A stretch of 64,000 nucleotides of DNA, from positions 3,132,501 to 3,196,500 of the forward strand of contig NZ_CP031396.1 in the NCBI RefSeq assembly GCF_003363755.1, read 5' to 3'. Shown here piece after piece: positions 46,587 to 56,834 of this stretch (positions within the stretch are counted from its first letter, which is position 1; every line of letters starts with the position of its first letter). Below the pieces are notes generated by a model. It made no database searches. It saw nothing but the letters and a program-made list of their open reading frames with translations, and was not told the DNA's origin. The DNA comes from Pseudomonas protegens. Its GTDB lineage: Bacteria > Pseudomonadota > Gammaproteobacteria > Pseudomonadales > Pseudomonadaceae. Both the position numbers and the translations under genes were made by a program.

Positions 46587-46612
46587 CTGTGTATTGCAGA
46601 ACAGAAATGGAC

Positions 46613-47911
46613 TCAGAGGGCCTTTTCGAAGATCTTCGAATTGCGCTGGTAGTTGTACAGCGAGGCCCTGGCCGACGGCAGACGTTCGACGCTGCTGGGC
46701 ACAAAACCCCGCTCGCGAAACCAGTGGGCGGTGCGGGTAGTGAGGACGAACAAAGTCTTCAACCCTTGAGCACGGGCCCGGGTTTCAATCCTTTCCAACA
46801 GTTCATCACCGCGCTTGCCATGACGATACTCCGGGTTCACCGCAAGGCAGGCCAGCTCGCCGGCGTCGGAGTCGGCAATCTGGTACAAGGCAGCGCAGGC
46901 AATGATCATGCCCTCGCGCTCGACCACGCTGAACTGTTCGATCTCACGCTCCAGCACCTCCCGGGAGCGCCGTACCAGGATGCCCTGTTCTTCCAGCGGG
47001 CTGATCAGATCCAACAAACCACCGACATCTTCAATCGCCGCCTCGCGCACCCGCTCGAATTGCTCTTGGGCCACCAGGGTGCCGCCGCCATCACGGGTAA
47101 AAAGTTCCGTCAGCAGGGCGCCATCTTCGGCATAACTGACGATGTGGCTACGTCCCACACCCCCACGACAGGCCTCGGCAGCGGCATCCAGCAGTTCGGC
47201 CTGGTAATTGCTGCCCAGACGCTGCAAGTGGGCCGGAACCTGTTGCGGGCGCAACTCGCGCACCAGCTTGCCGTTTTCATCCAGCAGCCCCGGGTCGGCA
47301 CCGAACAGCAGCAGCTTGTCGGCCCCCAGATCGATGGCGGCGCGAGTGGCCACGTCCTCGCAAGCCAGGTTGAAGGTTTCGCCAGTGGGCGAATACCCCA
47401 AAGGCGACAGCAGCACGATGGAGCGCTCGTCCAGCAGGCGATTGATGCCCTTGCGATCGACCCGACGCACCTCACCGGTGTGGTGGTAGTCGACACCTTC
47501 CAGCACGCCGATCGGACGGGCCGTCACCAGGTTGCCGCTGGCGACCCGCAACCGCGAGCCCTGCATGGGCGAGGAGGCCATGTCCATGGACAGACGCGCC
47601 TCGATGGCAATGCGCAACTGGCCCACGGCGTCGATCACGCACTCCAGGGTCGCCGCGTCGGTAATCCGCAGGCCGTGATGGTAATGGGGCGCCAGACCGC
47701 GAGCCGCCAGACGGGCTTCGATCTGTGGCCGTGAACCGTGCACCAGCACCAGGCGAACCCCCAGGCTGTGGAGCAGCACCAGGTCGTGGACGATATTGCC
47801 GAAGTTGGGGTGCTCAACGCCGTCGCCGGGGAGCATGACCACGAAGGTACAGTCACGGTGAGCGTTGATATAGGGAGACGCGTGGCGGAGCCAATTGACG
47901 TATTCGGGCAT
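46613..47911 (-). CDS. argA: Amino-acid N-acetyltransferase (N-acetylglutamate synthase)
   Basis: 432 aa. Starts arginine synthesis by acetylating glutamate. The N-terminal amino-acid-kinase-like domain (about 1-290) has VVMLPGDGVEHPNF and LVLVHGSRPQIEARL and binds arginine for feedback. The C-terminal GNAT domain carries ELACLAVNPEYRHGKRGDEL (acetyl-CoA loop) and TTRTAHWFRERGF. It is 136 bp after argE on the same strand. Confidence 0.96.
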   Translation of the reverse strand: MPEYVNWLRHASPYINAHRDCTFVVMLPGDGVEHPNFGNIVHDLVLLHSLGVRLVLVHGSRPQIEARLAARGLAPHYHHGLRITDAATLECVIDAVGQLRIAIEARLSMDMASSPMQGSRLRVASGNLVTARPIGVLEGVDYHHTGEVRRVDRKGINRLLDERSIVLLSPLGYSPTGETFNLACEDVATRAAIDLGADKLLLFGADPGLLDENGKLVRELRPQQVPAHLQRLGSNYQAELLDAAAEACRGGVGRSHIVSYAEDGALLTELFTRDGGGTLVAQEQFERVREAAIEDVGGLLDLISPLEEQGILVRRSREVLEREIEQFSVVEREGMIIACAALYQIADSDAGELACLAVNPEYRHGKRGDELLERIETRARAQGLKTLFVLTTRTAHWFRERGFVPSSVERLPSARASLYNYQRNSKIFEKAL

Positions 47912-48047
47912 GAACCTGAGCCTGTAAATAAAAAGCAGCCTATAAAAGGACGAAACGGAAAACGCACAGCGGGCTGATGGTTATCGTCGGAACAGGCTTG
48001 GCAACACGCTTACTCTCCTCATGGGTACGGATCAGGACGACGGTAAT

Positions 48048-49205
48048 TTACTGAAATTGGGCCGGCGTCAGGCAGTAATGTTCAATCAACTCTCGTAGCA
48101 ACTGCACAGTAGGCTGCAAGCGTGACATTTCAAGGTACTCCCCAGGCTGGTGGGCGCAGGCAATATCGCCCGGGCCCAGCACCAGCGTCTCGCAGCCAAG
48201 GCGCTGAAGATAAGGCGCTTCAGTGCCAAACGCTACTGCTTCGGCACGATGCCCGGTAAGCCGCTCCGCCAACCGCACCAGCTCAGCGTCCTCGGGCTGC
48301 TCGAACGGCGGCACCGCAGGGAACAGCGGCGCATAGTCGATCTGCACTTCATGCCGCTCGGCAATGGGTTGAAGTTTCTGCCGGATCGCCTCGCGCAGCA
48401 CTTGCGGGTCCATGCCCGGCAAGGGACGCAGGTCGAACTCCAGGGAGCACTGGCCGCAGATACGGTTGGGGTTGTCGCCACCGTGGATGCAGCCGAAGTT
48501 CAAGGTCGGTTGCGGCACGCTGAACTGTGGATTGCGGTACTCGCGCTGCCACAGCAGCCGCAACCCCCGCAGTTCGCCGATGGCGTCGTGCATGGCCTCC
48601 AGAGCGCTACGCCCCAGGCGCGGGTCAGAGGAATGACCACTGCGCCCGAGGATATCGATGCGCTCCATCATCACCCCCTTGTGCAGGCGGATCGGCTTGA
48701 GGCCCGTGGGCTCGCCGATCACCGCCGCGCGCCCCAGGGGCCGCCCGGCTTCCGCCAGGGCCCGGGCACCGGCCATGGAGCTTTCTTCATCACAGGTCGC
48801 AAGGATCAGCAGCGGCTGCTTGAATGGCTGCTCCAGCAACGGTCGCACCGCTTCGATGATCAAGGCGAAAAAGCCCTTCATGTCACAACTGCCCAGACCG
48901 ACCCAGCGGCCGTCGACCTCGGTCAACTTCAGCGGATCGGTCTGCCATAAAGCGGCATCGAACGGCACCGTATCACTGTGCCCGGCCAGTACCAGGCCAC
49001 CGGGACCGCTACCGAAGCTGGCCAGCAGATTGAACTTGCCGGGGCTGACCTGCTGGATATCGCAGGCAAAACCGAGGTCGCCAAGCCAACTGGCCAACAA
49101 GTCGATGACCGGACGGTTGGACTGGTCCAGCGCAGCTTGAGTGCAGCTCACCGACGGCGCGGCGATCAGTGCAGCGAACTGATCTTTCATGGACGGCAAT
49201 GGCAT
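48048..49205 (-). CDS. argE: Acetylornithine deacetylase
   Basis: 385 aa from ATG 49205 (CGGAG 8 bp upstream). An M20-family dinuclear metallohydrolase releasing ornithine from N-acetylornithine. Metal and catalytic motifs are LVLAGHSDTVPFD, GLGSCDMKGFFAL, LATCDEESSMAGA and the C-terminal GPGDIACAHQPGEYLE. A dimerisation domain interrupts at about 180-290. It is the upstream gene of an argE-argA pair. Met at 49190 (MKDQFAALI) is an alternative start. Confidence 0.92.
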   Translation of the reverse strand: MPLPSMKDQFAALIAAPSVSCTQAALDQSNRPVIDLLASWLGDLGFACDIQQVSPGKFNLLASFGSGPGGLVLAGHSDTVPFDAALWQTDPLKLTEVDGRWVGLGSCDMKGFFALIIEAVRPLLEQPFKQPLLILATCDEESSMAGARALAEAGRPLGRAAVIGEPTGLKPIRLHKGVMMERIDILGRSGHSSDPRLGRSALEAMHDAIGELRGLRLLWQREYRNPQFSVPQPTLNFGCIHGGDNPNRICGQCSLEFDLRPLPGMDPQVLREAIRQKLQPIAERHEVQIDYAPLFPAVPPFEQPEDAELVRLAERLTGHRAEAVAFGTEAPYLQRLGCETLVLGPGDIACAHQPGEYLEMSRLQPTVQLLRELIEHYCLTPAQFQ

Positions 49206-49364
49206 GAACTGGCTCCGCAAATCCCAAGATGAGGACCATCATAGAGGCATCTCGTGAGAGGAAGGAACCGTCGTGGCGCCTCCGGGCGCCTGGTCCTGTA
49301 CACTGCACGGCCTTGGCAGCCAACTCTTCCCCCGGCTGCACTCCCGATCCTGGATTTTCCGGCC

Positions 49365-50732
49365 ATGCAGAAAGAAACCGAAATCAAACTCCGCGTCAGC
49401 CGCGAAACCCTCGCCGCCCTGCGCGAGCACCCGCTACTGAAAAAACGCAACAAAAGTGGCTGGGAACGCCGTGAGCTGATGAACCAGTACTTCGACACCC
49501 CAGAGCGCGATCTGGCCCGGGCCAAAGTCGCCCTGCGCCTGCGTCGTGACGGTGACGCAGTGATCCAGACCCTCAAGACCAGCGGCCAGAGCGTTGCCGG
49601 CCTGTCCGAGCGCAACGAGTACGACTGGTCGTTGGCCAAAGCCAAGCTCGACGTGAAAAAACTCGACGGCGAATGCTGGCCCGAAGCCCTGGCCGAGCTG
49701 GACAAAAAGACCCTCAAGCCGCTGTTCACCACCGACTTTGTCCGTGAACGCGCGGAAATCGCCTGGGGCCGTGGCAAGGCCAAAGTGGTGATCGAGGCGG
49801 CCCTGGACCTGGGCCAGGTGATCGCCGGCAAGCACAAGGAAGAAATCTGCGAGCTGGAGCTGGAACTGCGTGAAGGCGAACCCGCTGCTCTGCTGGAACT
49901 GGCGGCGGAGCTGGCCCTCACCCTGCCCCTGATGCCCTGCGACATCAGCAAGGCCGAGCGTGGCTATCGCCTGTTCGATGCCGGTAGCTACTCCTTGAGC
50001 CTGCCGGCGCCACAACTGAGCGCCGAAACTCCACTGGACGATGCCTTCGCCGCCCTGGCCTGGCACCTGCTGGGCAGCAGCCAGCGCCTGGCCGAACAGT
50101 ATCGCTTCAACGGTCACTGGCGCCTGCTGCAGGACTGGGTGGATAACCTCGCCGAGCTGCGAGCTCTGGCCAGCAGCCTGGGCCAAGCGGCGCCACGCCA
50201 ATCCACCGCTGAGCTGCGTAGCGCCCTGGATGCCCTGCTGGAAGACTGGCGTCCGCTGGTACAAGCCGGCCTCGACGATGAAGACGTGCGCAAAGCCGCG
50301 CCGGAGCAGTTCATCGAGGAACTGCAGGACGTACGCTGGGGCCTGTTCTCCCTGAACACCTCGCGCTGGCTGCTGGCCCGAGCCTGGACCGCCGAGCGCA
50401 ACACCCGTGGCAACCGCCAGGGTGCTGCGCAACTGGGCAGCTGGCTGCCACGCCTGCTGGCCGAGGAAGCGACCTCCCTGCAACTGCCGCGCTACCAGCA
50501 GCAGCCGGAAGATCTGGCCGAGCAGTTGCCGCGGATCGAACGTATCCAGGCCTGGCTGCACCACGCCCGCGCCGCGCTGGACATTCCGGAGCTGGACCGC
50601 CTCTACGGTGAACTGAACAAGCTGGCACAACTGGCCAACGAGCCCATTACCGACGAAGCCCTCGATGCCCGCAAGCAACAGGCCATCGCGGTGTTCCAGA
50701 ACCGCGCCTGGAAAACCCTGCTGCGCATGTAA
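49365..50732 (+). CDS. CYTH-CHAD protein, probable inorganic triphosphatase
   Basis: 455 aa from ATG 49365 (MQKETEIKLRVSRETL). The E-x-E-x-K signature (Glu4, Glu6, Lys8) opens an eight-strand CYTH tunnel domain, with YFDTPERDLARAKVALRLRRDG and EICELELELREGEP as further charged strands. The C-terminal half (about 215-455) is a helical CHAD domain with conserved His and Arg (ALAWHLLGSSQRL; VRWGLFSLNTSRWLL), which binds polyphosphate. Related E. coli YgiF hydrolyses tripolyphosphate. It converges on the Lrp gene with 9 bp between. Confidence 0.88.
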   Translation: MQKETEIKLRVSRETLAALREHPLLKKRNKSGWERRELMNQYFDTPERDLARAKVALRLRRDGDAVIQTLKTSGQSVAGLSERNEYDWSLAKAKLDVKKLDGECWPEALAELDKKTLKPLFTTDFVRERAEIAWGRGKAKVVIEAALDLGQVIAGKHKEEICELELELREGEPAALLELAAELALTLPLMPCDISKAERGYRLFDAGSYSLSLPAPQLSAETPLDDAFAALAWHLLGSSQRLAEQYRFNGHWRLLQDWVDNLAELRALASSLGQAAPRQSTAELRSALDALLEDWRPLVQAGLDDEDVRKAAPEQFIEELQDVRWGLFSLNTSRWLLARAWTAERNTRGNRQGAAQLGSWLPRLLAEEATSLQLPRYQQQPEDLAEQLPRIERIQAWLHHARAALDIPELDRLYGELNKLAQLANEPITDEALDARKQQAIAVFQNRAWKTLLRM

Positions 50733-50741
50733 GCCGCCCCC

Positions 50742-51212
50742 TCAGCGCAGTACCGGCAGGCTGGTGGTGGACTTGATCTCCGACAGGGCAACGATCGAGT
50801 TCACCTCCTGAATGCCGGGCACCATGGACAGTTTCTCGAAGAAAAACCGCTCATAGGCTTCGATGTCCGCGGTCACGATGCGCAGCAGGAAATCCACCGC
50901 CCCCATCAGCACATAACACTCCAGCACCTCCGGAAAACCGCGAATCGCCTCGGTGAACTCGGTGAAGTTGGAGCGTCCGTGGGCGTTGAGCTTGATCTCG
51001 GCAAAGATCTGCGTGTTGAGGCCGATCTTCTTGCGATCAAGCAAGGTCACCTGGCCACGGATCACCCCCTCTTCCTTCAAGCGTTGGATCCGCCGCCAGC
51101 ACGGTGACTGGGACAAGCCCACCTGTTCGGCAATCTGCGCACTGGAAAGTGACGCGTCCTCTTGCAGCAACGCGAGTATCCGGCGGTCGTAGGCGTCCAG
51201 CTCGCTATGCAT
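50742..51212 (-). CDS. Lrp/AsnC-family transcriptional regulator
   Basis: 156 aa. The N-terminal helix-turn-helix is DRRILALLQEDASLSSAQIA then EQVGLSQSPCWRRIQRLKEEG. The C-terminal RAM ligand domain ends GIQEVNSIVALSEIKSTTSLP. These proteins usually sense amino acids and often control a divergent gene; here that is the small gene at 51337. The target and ligand are unknown. Confidence 0.9.
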   Translation of the reverse strand: MHSELDAYDRRILALLQEDASLSSAQIAEQVGLSQSPCWRRIQRLKEEGVIRGQVTLLDRKKIGLNTQIFAEIKLNAHGRSNFTEFTEAIRGFPEVLECYVLMGAVDFLLRIVTADIEAYERFFFEKLSMVPGIQEVNSIVALSEIKSTTSLPVLR

Positions 51213-51222
51213 AATAAATTCC

Positions 51223-51286
51223 CTTATCTATAAAAACTTGAATCAAACAATTCTACTTTCATGAATTCCGCTCAATCTTAGATAAG
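51223..51286. promoter_or_regulatory. Separated inverted repeat between the Lrp gene and the divergent small gene
   Basis: CTTATCTA (51223-51230) and TAGATAAG (51279-51286) are perfect inverted copies 48 bp apart inside an AT-rich 124-bp intergenic region. Paired sites at such spacing suit octameric Lrp-type regulators. The role is inferred. Confidence 0.45.
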
Positions 51287-51336
51287 AAATACCCGAAACC
51301 GAATGTAAAAATTTCTCCACTGATCTGGAGACTGCC

Positions 51337-51666
51337 ATGCCCCATCTCGAACCCGCCCCTGGCCAATCATCCCGCGCCGATGTCTGGAACCAGAACAATG
51401 TCCACTGTCGCGTGCACTATCAGATGACGGCCGAGGCCGAAGCCGATGTCCTGTGTCGGGTGCTCAACCACTTCGCCCTGCAATTTCTGGTGCCCCAGCG
51501 GGTCACGGTGATCCAGCAAGACGCCACGCTGCACATCGACGTGGAACTCGACGGCCTGAGTTGGCACCGGGCTCGGGTGATCGGCGACAAGTTGCGCAAC
51601 CTGATCAGCGTCTGCTCGGTAGAACTGGAACGGGCAGAGCCGGCGCAACTGCAGGCCGCTGGCTGA
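51337..51666 (+). CDS. Small protein of unknown function, divergent from Lrp gene
   Basis: 109 aa from ATG 51337, with GGAG 6 bp upstream, so it has a good start. The sequence NNVHCRVHYQMTAEAEADVL then CRVLNHFALQFLVPQRVTV and IDVELDGLSWHRARVIGDKL suggests one compact alpha/beta domain, somewhat like an ACT domain, with no signal peptide. I do not recognise a named family. Control by the neighbouring Lrp-type regulator is likely from the divergent layout. Confidence 0.6.
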   Translation: MPHLEPAPGQSSRADVWNQNNVHCRVHYQMTAEAEADVLCRVLNHFALQFLVPQRVTVIQQDATLHIDVELDGLSWHRARVIGDKLRNLISVCSVELERAEPAQLQAAG

Positions 51667-51777
51667 GGCCGGAAAAACCCTGCAACCCTTGGCAGGCGGC
51701 GGCCCAGTCTGGCGGGGCTATTCTTGGCCATTTGTGGTCAGAGACCCGCGTCTGGACAACAGCCCCGAGGAGCCCCC

Positions 51778-53556
51778 ATGGCTGCCGCACACATTGCCCA
51801 GGATCACTGGCTGGACCTCAGTGAGCTGCTGCGTGAACTGCTGGCCCAGGGCCGCATCAGCCAGGATGCCGCCGAACAGGCCCTCAGCATCCGACGTCAT
51901 GGCACCAGCCCCCCCTTGCATCCCCTGGAACTGATTGCCAGTCAGCATCTGCCGGACTTGCAGCGTCCCGGCCAGCATCTGGACCTGGACAGCCTCACCG
52001 CGTGGCTGGCCCGGCGCGCCGGCCAGCCCTACCTGCGCATCGACCCGTTGCAGATCGACGTCGCCAGCATCACCCCGCTGATGTCCTGCGCCTTCGCCCA
52101 GCGGCACAAGATCCTCGCCGTGGCGGTGGATGCCCAAAGCGTCACCGTGGCCAGCGCCCAGCCCTATGTCAGCGCCTGGGAGGCCGATCTGGCCCATGTC
52201 CTCAAGCGCTCGATCCACCGGGTGGTGGCCAGCCCGGTGGATATCCAGCGCCTGACCCTGGAGTTCTATCGCCTGGCCAAATCGGTCAGCGGGGCCAGCA
52301 GCGAGCAAAGGACAAGCGGCCCGGGCAACCTCGAGCAACTGCTCAAGCTCGGGGCCAGCGACCAGGAGCCGGATGCCGACGACGCCCACATCATCAACAT
52401 CGTCGACTGGCTGTTTCAGTACGCCTTCCAGCAACGGGCCAGCGATATCCATATCGAGCCCCGCCGCGAGCACGGCACCCTGCGCTTTCGCATCGACGGG
52501 GTGCTGCACGGCGTCTACCAGTTCCCACCCCAGGTGACCCTGGCCATCGTCAGCCGCCTCAAGAGCCTGGGACGGATGAACGTCGCGGAAAAACGCAAAC
52601 CCCAGGATGGCCGGGTCAAGACCCGTACTCCAGAAGGCAGCGAGATCGAGTTGCGGCTCTCGACCCTGCCCACGGTCTTTGGCGAAAAGTTGGTGATGCG
52701 CATCTTCGACCCGCAGGTGCTGCTCAAGGATTTCGATCAGCTGGGCTTCGGCGCCGACGACTTGAACCGTTGGCAAGCCATGACCGCGCAGGCCCACGGC
52801 ATCATCCTGGTGACCGGCCCCACAGGCTCGGGCAAGACCAGCACCCTCTACACCACCTTGAAAAAGCTAGCGAGCCCCGAGATCAACCTGTGCACCATCG
52901 AAGACCCGATCGAGATGATCGAGCCGGCGTTCAACCAGATGCAGGTGCAGCACAATATCGACCTGAGTTTTTCCAGCGGCGTGCGTGCGTTGATGCGCCA
53001 GGACCCGGACATCATCATGATCGGCGAGATCCGCGACCTGGAGACCGCCGAAATGGCTATCCAGGCTGCACTCACCGGGCACCTGGTGCTCTCCACCCTG
53101 CACACCAACGATGCCCCCGGAGCCATCAGCCGCCTACTGGAACTGGGAGTGCCTCACTATCTGATCAAGGCCACCCTGATCGGCGTCATGGCCCAACGCT
53201 TGCTGCGTACCCTGTGCCCCCACTGCAAGGCGCCCGCCGCCCTCGCCCCGGATGACTGGCAGAGCCTGACCTCCCCCCGACAATTGCCGCTCCCGCCCCT
53301 GAGCAAAAAGGCCGTGGGCTGCGCAGAGTGCCGTGGCACCGGCTATCACGGACGTACCGGCGTCTACGAAATCATGCCCTTGAGTACCCCGCTCAAAGCC
53401 CTTGTTCGAGACGACCTCGACCTCGCCAGCCTGCGTCGCCAGGCTTGCGACGACGGCATGCGCAGCCTGCGCCTGGCCGCCGCACAAAAGCTTGCCGATG
53501 GCCTGACCAGCCTGGAGGAAGTGCTGCGGGTGACACCTCAAAGCGAAAACCAGTAA
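51778..53556 (+). CDS. GspE/PilB-type secretion ATPase (orphan)
   Basis: 592 aa from ATG 51778 (GAGGAG 6 bp upstream). An N-terminal MshEN/GspE-N region (to about 165) precedes the motor: [20 protein letters not shown], Walker A GPTGSGKT (347-354), the Asp box CTIEDPIE, Walker [11 protein letters not shown] (411-420), and the His box [15 protein letters not shown]. Two CxxC pairs (Cys480/483 and Cys515/518) make the zinc site. No pilin, secretin or inner-membrane platform gene is nearby, so its machine lies elsewhere or is lost. Confidence 0.92.
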   Translation: MAAAHIAQDHWLDLSELLRELLAQGRISQDAAEQALSIRRHGTSPPLHPLELIASQHLPDLQRPGQHLDLDSLTAWLARRAGQPYLRIDPLQIDVASITPLMSCAFAQRHKILAVAVDAQSVTVASAQPYVSAWEADLAHVLKRSIHRVVASPVDIQRLTLEFYRLAKSVSGASSEQRTSGPGNLEQLLKLGASDQEPDADDAHIINIVDWLFQYAFQQRASDIHIEPRREHGTLRFRIDGVLHGVYQFPPQVTLAIVSRLKSLGRMNVAEKRKPQDGRVKTRTPEGSEIELRLSTLPTVFGEKLVMRIFDPQVLLKDFDQLGFGADDLNRWQAMTAQAHGIILVTGPTGSGKTSTLYTTLKKLASPEINLCTIEDPIEMIEPAFNQMQVQHNIDLSFSSGVRALMRQDPDIIMIGEIRDLETAEMAIQAALTGHLVLSTLHTNDAPGAISRLLELGVPHYLIKATLIGVMAQRLLRTLCPHCKAPAALAPDDWQSLTSPRQLPLPPLSKKAVGCAECRGTGYHGRTGVYEIMPLSTPLKALVRDDLDLASLRRQACDDGMRSLRLAAAQKLADGLTSLEEVLRVTPQSENQ

Positions 53557-53636
53557 CCAGACCCCGCTCGCCCGGAGGCGAACCCCAAGTGCTGGGCTAC
53601 GCTTTAACCACCGCCAAGACAAGCAGGAAGCCAGGC

Positions 53637-55244
53637 ATGAATATTCGTCACAACATGATCGCCTCCGGGGTTCTCAGCCTGCTGGCCATTGCCCTGGTAG
53701 CCGGCCTCGGCCTCTGGGGACAGTCACGCCTGGCCAAGGCCCTGCATGACAATGAAGTCAATGCCAGTGCCCTGCGCAATCACCTGGAAGCCGACATGAT
53801 GCACGACGCCCTGCGGGCCGATGTGCTGGAGGCTCTGAGCAGCCAGCCTGGCGACAGCGCGGCCGCAGAGGAGGTGCGCAACAGTCTGCGCGAACACGGC
53901 GATTGGTTCCGCAAGGCCCTGGCGGAAAACGCCCGGCTGCCCCTGGCGCCGGATATCCGCGATGCCATCAGCGAGTTGCAGCCAGTCCTGGAAAGCTACA
54001 TTCATGCGGCCGAAAGCATCGCCGAACAGGCCCTCAAGGCCCCCCAGACCGCGCGCCTGCAAATGCCGGAGTTTTCTCAGCGTTTCAGTGAAGTGGAGAC
54101 CCGCAACTCGGCACTGAGCAGCAAGATCGAAGCCGCTACCGCACAGACCAGCGCAGACAGTGAAACCGCCGTACGCCAAGCCGCCTGGTGGCTGATCGGC
54201 GGCAGCCTGATTGCCGCCCTGGCCCTGTGCCTGTTGACCCGCCAGTTGCTCATCCGGGTCCTCAAGCCCCTGGAAAAATCCGTCGCCACGGCCCGGGCCA
54301 TCGCCCAGGGCAACCTGACCATGCCCATCAGTGTCGACAGCCGGGACGAAGCCGGCCAGTTGCAACAGGCCCTTGGCGAAATGCAGGACAACCTGCGGCA
54401 GATGATCACCACCATCCGCCATGAGAGCGAGGAGTTGCGGGGGCGTTCCCACAGCCTCAGCGACACCTCGCTGGGCATCGCCGACGGCGCCACCGAGCAG
54501 GCCGACGGCGCCACCGACATGGCAGCAGCCATGGAGCAGATGATCAGCAACATTGCCCAGGTCGCCGAGCACGCCCGCAACGCCCAGGGCATTGCCGCCC
54601 AGTCCGAGTCCCTGGCCGGCAGCGGCGGCCAGGTGATCCTCGGGGTCGTGGACGGCATGAGCCACATCGCCGAGGCGGTGAACCAGTCGTCCCAGAGCAT
54701 CACCGCCCTGGGCCAGTCCTCGGAGGAGATCCATTCGATCATCCAGGTGATCAATGGCATCGCCGAGCAGACCAACCTGCTGGCCCTGAATGCCGCCATC
54801 GAAGCGGCCCGGGCCGGCGAGGCCGGACGCGGATTCGCCGTGGTCGCCGACGAGGTGCGCAACCTGGCGGCGCGCACCGCGCAATCCACCCGGGAGATCA
54901 CCGGCATGATCGAGCGCATCCGTGAAACCACCGAGCAAGCAGTGAGCAGCATGCAAACCGGGGTCAGCCGGGTCAGCGACGGGGTGCACATGGCCCAGCA
55001 GGCGGGGACTTCGATCAACGAGATTCGCCAGGGTGCCCAACGTTCGGCGCTGATGGTGGAAGAGATTTCCCACACCATCGGCGAGCAGTCCAAGGCCAGC
55101 AGCGAAGTGGCGCAACGGGTGGAGATGATCAGTCAGGTAGCCCGGCGCAACAGCCAGGCCATGCGTGAGCTGACCCAAACGGTGGAGCAGATGGAAAACT
55201 CTGTGGCGACCCTGCAAACCTCGGTCACCCGCTTCCAGCTTTGA
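53637..55244 (+). CDS. Methyl-accepting chemotaxis protein
   Basis: 535 aa from ATG 53637. TM1 is at about 8-29 and TM2 at about 183-205; the periplasmic domain between is about 150 residues, helical, and resembles a four-helix-bundle sensor. A HAMP domain follows (about 205-260). The signalling tip [20 protein letters not shown] then [17 protein letters not shown] spans 375-411. No C-terminal CheR-binding pentapeptide is present. The ligand is unknown. It lies 80 bp after the orphan ATPase gene. Confidence 0.92.
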   Translation: MNIRHNMIASGVLSLLAIALVAGLGLWGQSRLAKALHDNEVNASALRNHLEADMMHDALRADVLEALSSQPGDSAAAEEVRNSLREHGDWFRKALAENARLPLAPDIRDAISELQPVLESYIHAAESIAEQALKAPQTARLQMPEFSQRFSEVETRNSALSSKIEAATAQTSADSETAVRQAAWWLIGGSLIAALALCLLTRQLLIRVLKPLEKSVATARAIAQGNLTMPISVDSRDEAGQLQQALGEMQDNLRQMITTIRHESEELRGRSHSLSDTSLGIADGATEQADGATDMAAAMEQMISNIAQVAEHARNAQGIAAQSESLAGSGGQVILGVVDGMSHIAEAVNQSSQSITALGQSSEEIHSIIQVINGIAEQTNLLALNAAIEAARAGEAGRGFAVVADEVRNLAARTAQSTREITGMIERIRETTEQAVSSMQTGVSRVSDGVHMAQQAGTSINEIRQGAQRSALMVEEISHTIGEQSKASSEVAQRVEMISQVARRNSQAMRELTQTVEQMENSVATLQTSVTRFQL

Positions 55245-55382
55245 ACCTTGCGGCGTGCCCGAATCGCGCCAGTGATGTGTGTCCTGATGATGCAAGGACC
55301 AAGGTATGCCGGCGCCGGGCCGGACACCGCCGTACACTCGTGCTCCTCGAGCCCTTGAGCAATGACTGAACAGGTGAATGTT

Positions 55383-56303
55383 ATGCAGATCGGAAGCGTA
55401 CTGTTACTTTTTGTCGGCCTCGCGGTGGCCCTGGTGTTCATGGGGTTCAAGGTCGTGCCCCAAGGCTACCAGTGGACAGTGGAGCGCTTTGGTCGCTACA
55501 CCAACACCCTCAAGCCGGGGCTGAACATCATCATTCCGGTGATGGACCGCATCGGTCGCAAGATCAACGTCATGGAAAGCGTGCTGGACATTCCCCCTCA
55601 GGAAGTCATCACCGCCGACAACGCCACGGTGCAGATCGACGCCGTGTGCTTCTTCCAGGTGGTCAACACCGCCCAGGCGGCCTACGAGGTCAACAACCTA
55701 GAGCACGCCATCCGCAACCTGCTGCAGACCAATATCCGTACCGTGCTCGGTTCCATGGAACTGGACGCGATGCTGAGCCAACGTGACGGCATCAACGAGA
55801 AACTGCTGCGAACCGTTGACGAAGCCACCGCGCCCTGGGGAATCAAGATCACCCGTATCGAGATCAAGGACATCAGCCCGCCTGCCGACCTGATGGCGGC
55901 CATGTCCGGGCAGATGAAGGCCGAACGGGTCAAGCGCGCCCAGATCCTCGAAGCCGAAGGCCTGCGGGCAGCGGCCATTCTGACCGCCGAAGGCAAGAAG
56001 CAGGCGCAGATTCTGGAAGCCGAGGGTGAACGTCAGGCAGCCTTCCTTGAGTCCGAAGCCAGGGAGCGCCAGGCCGAAGCCGAGGCCCGGGCGACCCAGG
56101 TGGTATCCGAGGCGATCGCCAGCGGCAACGTCCAGGCGATCAACTACTTCGTCGCGCAAAAGTACATCGATGCCCTGGGCAAGCTGGCGTCGGCCAACAA
56201 CAGCAAGGTGATCCTGATGCCACTGGAAGCCAGCCAGGTGATCGGCGCCGTGGGCGGCATTGGCGAAATCGTCAAGGCCACGTTCGACGGCAAGAAGGTC
56301 TGA
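55383..56303 (+). CDS. SPFH/stomatin-family membrane protein (QmcA type)
   Basis: 306 aa from ATG 55383 (AGGTGA 6 bp upstream; ATG 55362 is possible). One N-terminal membrane segment ([17 protein letters not shown]) leads to an SPFH domain ([35 protein letters not shown]), then a coiled Ala/Glu-rich stretch ([20 protein letters not shown]). It scaffolds membrane microdomains and is usually paired with NfeD, as here. Confidence 0.9.
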   Translation: MQIGSVLLLFVGLAVALVFMGFKVVPQGYQWTVERFGRYTNTLKPGLNIIIPVMDRIGRKINVMESVLDIPPQEVITADNATVQIDAVCFFQVVNTAQAAYEVNNLEHAIRNLLQTNIRTVLGSMELDAMLSQRDGINEKLLRTVDEATAPWGIKITRIEIKDISPPADLMAAMSGQMKAERVKRAQILEAEGLRAAAILTAEGKKQAQILEAEGERQAAFLESEARERQAEAEARATQVVSEAIASGNVQAINYFVAQKYIDALGKLASANNSKVILMPLEASQVIGAVGGIGEIVKATFDGKKV

Positions 56304-56313
56304 GGCCCGATCC

Positions 56314-56763
56314 ATGTTGGCATTCCTGCACGCCCTATCGTTCTGGGACTGGCTGGCCCTGGGCACCGTATTGCTGATTCTCGAAGTGTTCGGTGCCGGC
56401 GGCTACCTGCTGTGGATCGGCCTGGCGGCTGCCGCCGTAGGGGTCCTGACCTTTCTGATTCCCGGCCTGACCTGGGAGCTGCAGTTCCTCCTGTTCGGCC
56501 TGCTATCGGTGCTGACTGCCCTGTACTGGTGGCGTCGCCAACGCAGTGTGGTGCGCCCCAGCGACCAGCCGAACCTGAACCTGCGAGGGCAGGAGCTGGT
56601 CGGCAAGACCTTCGTGGTGCATCAGGCGATCGTTGACGGCCGTGGCCGGATCAAGGTCGCCGATGGGGTGTGGATCGCCAAGGGCGCCGACGCGCCTGTG
56701 GGCGCCCGGGTGCGTGTGATTGGCCAGGAAGGCGCCATTCTGCTGGTCGAAAACCTTGACTGA
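56314..56763 (+). CDS. NfeD-family membrane protein
   Basis: 149 aa from ATG 56314. Several N-terminal hydrophobic segments (SFWDWLALGTVLLILEVFGAGGYLLW; LLFGLLSVLTALYWW) precede a small OB-fold domain (LVGKTFVVHQAIVDGRGRI; APVGARVRVIGQEG). It is the short NfeD1b-like type without the serine-protease domain. It is 10 bp after the SPFH gene and should act with it. Confidence 0.88.
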   Translation: MLAFLHALSFWDWLALGTVLLILEVFGAGGYLLWIGLAAAAVGVLTFLIPGLTWELQFLLFGLLSVLTALYWWRRQRSVVRPSDQPNLNLRGQELVGKTFVVHQAIVDGRGRIKVADGVWIAKGADAPVGARVRVIGQEGAILLVENLD

Positions 56764-56834
56764 TGGGTCACGGAACTCCGCTGGGGTATCTAGAATCAAA
56801 CGGTGCAGATAACCCCCAGTTGGAGTCACCCATC

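Larger units (their letters stand above)
46114..46612. other. Gene-free region between argA and the porin gene
   Basis: About 500 bp without a convincing gene. It holds the argA hairpin at one end, the porin promoter region at the other, and a perfect GACCATGGTC palindrome (46237-46246). Frames are short and not conserved-looking. Its composition is more AT-rich than the genes around it. Confidence 0.6.

Noticed and set aside
46547..47734. 395-codon plus-strand frame opposite argA
   Set aside because: Antisense shadow; it also overlaps the argA hairpin and has no plausible start.
53328..53636. N-terminal extension of the chemoreceptor frame
   Set aside because: It overlaps the end of the GspE-type gene in another frame; the ATG at 53637 gives a normal TM1 right after the start.
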